Assembly (NCBI GenBank): GCA_031428695.1
Contig: JANOYE010000243.1
Span: 1 to 8,063 of the forward strand
Source: JANYCG01 sp031428695
Lineage (GTDB): Bacteria; Pseudomonadota; Gammaproteobacteria; Burkholderiales; Burkholderiaceae_C
Reading direction: 5' to 3'
DNA length: 8,063 nt
In this document: positions 5,780 through 8,063 of the stretch, one piece after another
How positions within the stretch are numbered: position 1 is the first letter of the stretch
Layout: each line of letters opens with the position of its first letter
The notes under the pieces: generated by a model
Databases searched by the model: none
Told to the model about the DNA's origin: nothing
The model's input: only the letters and a program-made list of their open reading frames with translations
Program-made: the position numbers and the translations under genes

Positions 5780-6877
5780 TCACTTCTGTTGCGCCCGAAA
5801 CTCGCTTGGCGTGACACCTTTGATGTGTTTGAAAGCCCGGTTGAAGGGCCCAATGGAGCCATAACCCACATCCAGCGCGATGCTCAAAATGGGCAAGTCT
5901 TGGGCCAGCAGGCGCTGCGCCGCCTCGTCCACCCGGTAGTGGTGCAGAAAATCGTTGAAATTGCGGTAACCCAGGGTCTGGTTGATGACTTCGCGCAATT
6001 GCACGGGCGTGGCTTCCAGCTGCTCAGCCAGCTGCGCCAAGGTGAGGCCCTCACTTGCGTAGGCGCGCTGGTTGCCCATGGCGAGCACGAGGCGCTGGCG
6101 CAGCGCGGCTTTGCGGTCTAGCGTGAGCGGTGGCGGTGTCAAATCTCTTGCCGCCGAGATTGGCGCTGGCGCCGCCTCAGGCACCGTAGCCAGCGTTGGC
6201 ACGGTTGCGGGAGCTGCAGACCCGAGCCACTCGTGTAAGGGATGGCGGGCGTTGACGAAAGCGAGTGCGCCGGTCAGGCAGACCATGCCGGCCAGATTCA
6301 ACACTTCAAGCCACCGGGGCGGCGGCCCGGCTGCAAAAGCCAGTTCAAAACTCAAGACCATCAGGACGTAAGCGCCCATGCCTGCGGGAACCCAAAGGCG
6401 CAGCACGCGGCGGTTTGGCACCAGGTCGCTGCGCCAGTCTTTCAGAATCGTCCACAACGTGGCGATGACAATGCCGATCAGCAGCACTTTGTGGCCGATG
6501 GTGACGGGCAAGCCTCCCACGCCGGTCAGAGCCAACGCGCTCAGCGCCAACACCAGCCCCAGGGCCAGGGCCATCAAGACACCGACGCGCGCAGACCAAG
6601 TGAATTCATCGTCAAAGACGAACTGCATCGCCAGCCACAGCAGGAGCGGCGTCAACATGCACAAGCCCAGCATGGGCAGTCTAAGCAGCCAGTGAAAAGC
6701 GAAAAAATCTGGGTGGGAACACAACAGGTAGGCCAAGACCGAGGCGACAAAAGCCGCGAGCGCCCAACGGTGCGGCCTGGGCAAGCGGCTGCTCAGAATG
6801 AGCGCCAAGTGGAACAGCAGCAACGCGGCTGCAGCGCCCCGAAGCAGCAGATCGGCAGAGGGGAGTGTCATGTCCAT
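5780..6877 (-). CDS. Membrane-bound AraC-type transcriptional regulator (7TM-HTH)
   Basis: The protein has 365 residues from ATG 6877. The first 225 or so hold about seven hydrophobic helices (for example ADLLLRGAAAALLLFHLALI, HRWALAAFVASVLAYLL and VGVLMALALGLVLALSALAL). A Pro/Ala-rich linker of about 40 residues follows, and the last 105 residues are an AraC-type DNA-binding domain with two helix-turn-helix units: the first around LTLAQLAEQLEATPVQLREVIN, the second around PILSIALDVGYGSIGPFNRAFKHIKGVTPSEFR, which closely fits the AraC signature. It would sense a signal in or across the inner membrane and bind DNA from the cytoplasmic side. The start was chosen because TGAGGA (6890-6885, minus strand) lies seven bases before ATG 6877. 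A longer reading frame reaches 6970 but only covers the end of the MFS gene. Likely targets are the neighbouring hydroxylase genes (inferred from position). Confidence 0.88.
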   Translation of the reverse strand: MDMTLPSADLLLRGAAAALLLFHLALILSSRLPRPHRWALAAFVASVLAYLLCSHPDFFAFHWLLRLPMLGLCMLTPLLLWLAMQFVFDDEFTWSARVGVLMALALGLVLALSALALTGVGGLPVTIGHKVLLIGIVIATLWTILKDWRSDLVPNRRVLRLWVPAGMGAYVLMVLSFELAFAAGPPPRWLEVLNLAGMVCLTGALAFVNARHPLHEWLGSAAPATVPTLATVPEAAPAPISAARDLTPPPLTLDRKAALRQRLVLAMGNQRAYASEGLTLAQLAEQLEATPVQLREVINQTLGYRNFNDFLHHYRVDEAAQRLLAQDLPILSIALDVGYGSIGPFNRAFKHIKGVTPSEFRAQQK

Positions 6878-6884
6878 CACCGCA

Positions 6885-6890
6885 TCCTCA
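6885..6890 (-). promoter_or_regulatory. Ribosome binding site overlapping the MFS stop codon
   Basis: TGAGGA on the minus strand includes the TGA stop of the MFS gene (6890-6888) and sits seven bases before ATG 6877 of the regulator. It decides the regulator's start and suggests that translation of the two genes is coupled. Confidence 0.65.
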
Positions 6891-8063
6891 AGGCGTGGGC
6901 GTGGGCGTGGGTGCAGGAGCAGGCGGGCGCAGGCGCAATGCAGGCCGCGCACCCAGCGCCACCACAGCACCGACCAACCAAAACACCATCTTCACACCCA
7001 GTGCCGTGCCGAGCGTGCCAAACAAAATCGGCATCGTCACACTGGCCGCGTTGATGGCCATCAGGCGCAGGCCCAGCGCCTCGCCGTGGCGCGCTTGCGG
7101 GGTGATCTGGTGCAGCGTGCTCATCACCATGGGCTGCACCGCGCCCAGGAAAAATCCCAACAACACCGAACAGGCGCCCATGGCCAGCGGCACTGTCATG
7201 AACGGGTAAACGGCGAACAGCACGGCGGTGCAGGCCATCGCTGTGGCGAGCACCTGCCATTCGCGCAACCGCGAAGCCACCAGCGGCAGCATCACCCGCA
7301 CCAAGGTGGCAGAGACGGCAAACGAGCCCAGAATCGCGCCGATCACCGAGGCGCTGAAGCCAAACTGGTGCCCGATCACCGGCACCATGAAGGTGTGCAC
7401 GTCCCAGCAGGAGGCCAGCACGATGTTGATCAGCATCAGGCGGCGAAACAGGGGCTCTTTGAGCAAATCCCAAGCGCGCTTGGGCGGGCCGTCAACCACG
7501 GTTGGCAGCTTGGGCAACTCGCTGGTGTTGCGCACCCAAAGCCAGGTGACCAAGGGCAATATCGCCATCAACAAGAAAGCGCCGCGAAAGCCGTTGGCAT
7601 CTGCCGCCTGGCCGCCGAGCCACACGCCGGCGTGGTCGATCAACAAGCCCGCCGCCAGTGGACCAACAAAGTTCGACACCGCCGGGCCGGTAGACAGCCA
7701 ACTGAAGACTTTTTTGAGTTCGGTGGGGCTGGCTGCGGCCCGGCCCACGTGGCGCTGCAAGCTGATCGACACCGCACCCACCGCGCCGCCGGTCAACGTG
7801 GCGGTAACACACAACACCCAAAACACCGGCCACACCACGGCCAGCGCGCAACCCAAACTGGCGATGGCCACCGCGATGCCCACGGGCCGCTTGAGCCCAT
7901 GCCGATCCACGTAACGCCCAATCGGCAGCGACAGCAACACTTGCGTGAGGGCGAACAGAGCCAGCAAGAACCCCACCGCCACCGGGCTGTAACCCTCGTG
8001 CAGCGCCAGCAGCGGCGCGGCCATGCGGGTGCCGGCCATGCTGGCATGCACGCAGACCTGGCC
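6888..8063 (-). CDS. Major facilitator superfamily transporter (5' partial)
   Basis: Inner-membrane transporter of the MFS type, with repeated hydrophobic helices over its whole length. Loop 2-3 holds the family's motif A in the form GRYVDRHGLKR, and a hydrophilic central loop (around LPKLPTVVDGPPKRAWDLLKEPLFRR) separates the two six-helix halves. The frame is open to the right window edge, and residues upstream of the GTG at 8051 (GQVC) continue the first membrane helix, so the start lies beyond 8063; about 391 residues are visible, and probably 10-25 are missing. The C-terminus ends in a proline-rich tail (PPAPAPTPTPTP) encoded by a hexanucleotide repeat. The stop codon forms part of the ribosome binding site of the AraC-type regulator 10 bp downstream, so the two genes are probably co-expressed. 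The direction of transport and substrate cannot be inferred. Confidence 0.9.
   Translation of the reverse strand, partial: GQVCVHASMAGTRMAAPLLALHEGYSPVAVGFLLALFALTQVLLSLPIGRYVDRHGLKRPVGIAVAIASLGCALAVVWPVFWVLCVTATLTGGAVGAVSISLQRHVGRAAASPTELKKVFSWLSTGPAVSNFVGPLAAGLLIDHAGVWLGGQAADANGFRGAFLLMAILPLVTWLWVRNTSELPKLPTVVDGPPKRAWDLLKEPLFRRLMLINIVLASCWDVHTFMVPVIGHQFGFSASVIGAILGSFAVSATLVRVMLPLVASRLREWQVLATAMACTAVLFAVYPFMTVPLAMGACSVLLGFFLGAVQPMVMSTLHQITPQARHGEALGLRLMAINAASVTMPILFGTLGTALGVKMVFWLVGAVVALGARPALRLRPPAPAPTPTPTP
6893..6912. repeat. GCGTGG hexanucleotide tandem repeat
   Basis: About three copies of GCGTGG (plus strand) with a degenerate end lie inside the last codons of the MFS gene, where the minus strand encodes the Pro-Thr tail. 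Changes in copy number would keep the frame and only lengthen or shorten the tail. Confidence 0.6.

Noticed and set aside
6878..6970. N-terminal extension of the AraC-type regulator to 6970
   Set aside because: The extra 31 residues are Arg/Pro/His-rich and overlap the MFS tail; ATG 6877 has a well-placed ribosome binding site.
6242..7054. Plus-strand open frame rich in Gln, His and Arg
   Set aside because: It is antisense to the AraC-type regulator and the end of the MFS gene; the Gln/His richness comes from the opposite strand's Leu/Val-rich membrane segments.
7228..7914. Plus-strand open frame of 228 codons
   Set aside because: It is Thr/Ala/Pro-rich without motifs and antisense to a clear MFS transporter.

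Overview
This window is GC-rich chromosomal DNA with gene neighbours typical of Betaproteobacteria, most likely order Burkholderiales, family Comamonadaceae or a close relative. The assignment rests on protein character, dense overlapping genes, and an AT-rich intergenic stem-loop that resembles a repeat I recall from that family. It is inference, not a database result. I see no tRNA, rRNA, CRISPR array, insertion sequence or phage gene.

Left block (1-3300, plus strand) is a tight three-gene operon whose genes overlap by 1 and 4 bases. It encodes a thymidine/AMP-phosphorylase-family enzyme (its 5' end is cut by the window edge), a ribose-phosphate pyrophosphokinase (PRPP synthetase) homologue, and a LOG-family (TIGR00730/COG1611-like) nucleotide phosphoribohydrolase. 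All three act at the bond between a base and ribose phosphate or on the ribose phosphate itself, so the block looks like a nucleotide salvage/ribose-phosphate recycling module.

A 146-bp AT-rich gap (3301-3446) separates this operon from a convergent block. It carries two perfect 7-bp stem-loops, each with a 7-nt loop.

Right block (3447-8063, all minus strand, so transcribed right to left) runs: an MFS transporter (5' end cut by the right edge), a membrane-bound AraC-type regulator with about seven predicted membrane helices, a sterol desaturase/fatty acid hydroxylase-family protein, a 170-bp gap, a second and divergent member of the same hydroxylase family, and a small secreted DUF2147 protein. 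The MFS stop codon is part of the regulator's ribosome binding site. The gap between the two hydroxylase genes holds a perfect 12-bp inverted repeat built from two near-palindromic boxes 21 bp apart. One box covers the -10 of a plausible promoter reading into the second hydroxylase gene. The block suggests a regulated membrane-lipid or small hydrophobic substrate modification function, but no substrate can be read from the sequence.

The best candidates for a second look are the promoter/operator at 4858-4912, the enzymatic logic of the three-gene nucleotide operon, and the membrane-bound AraC regulator beside paired diiron hydroxylases.
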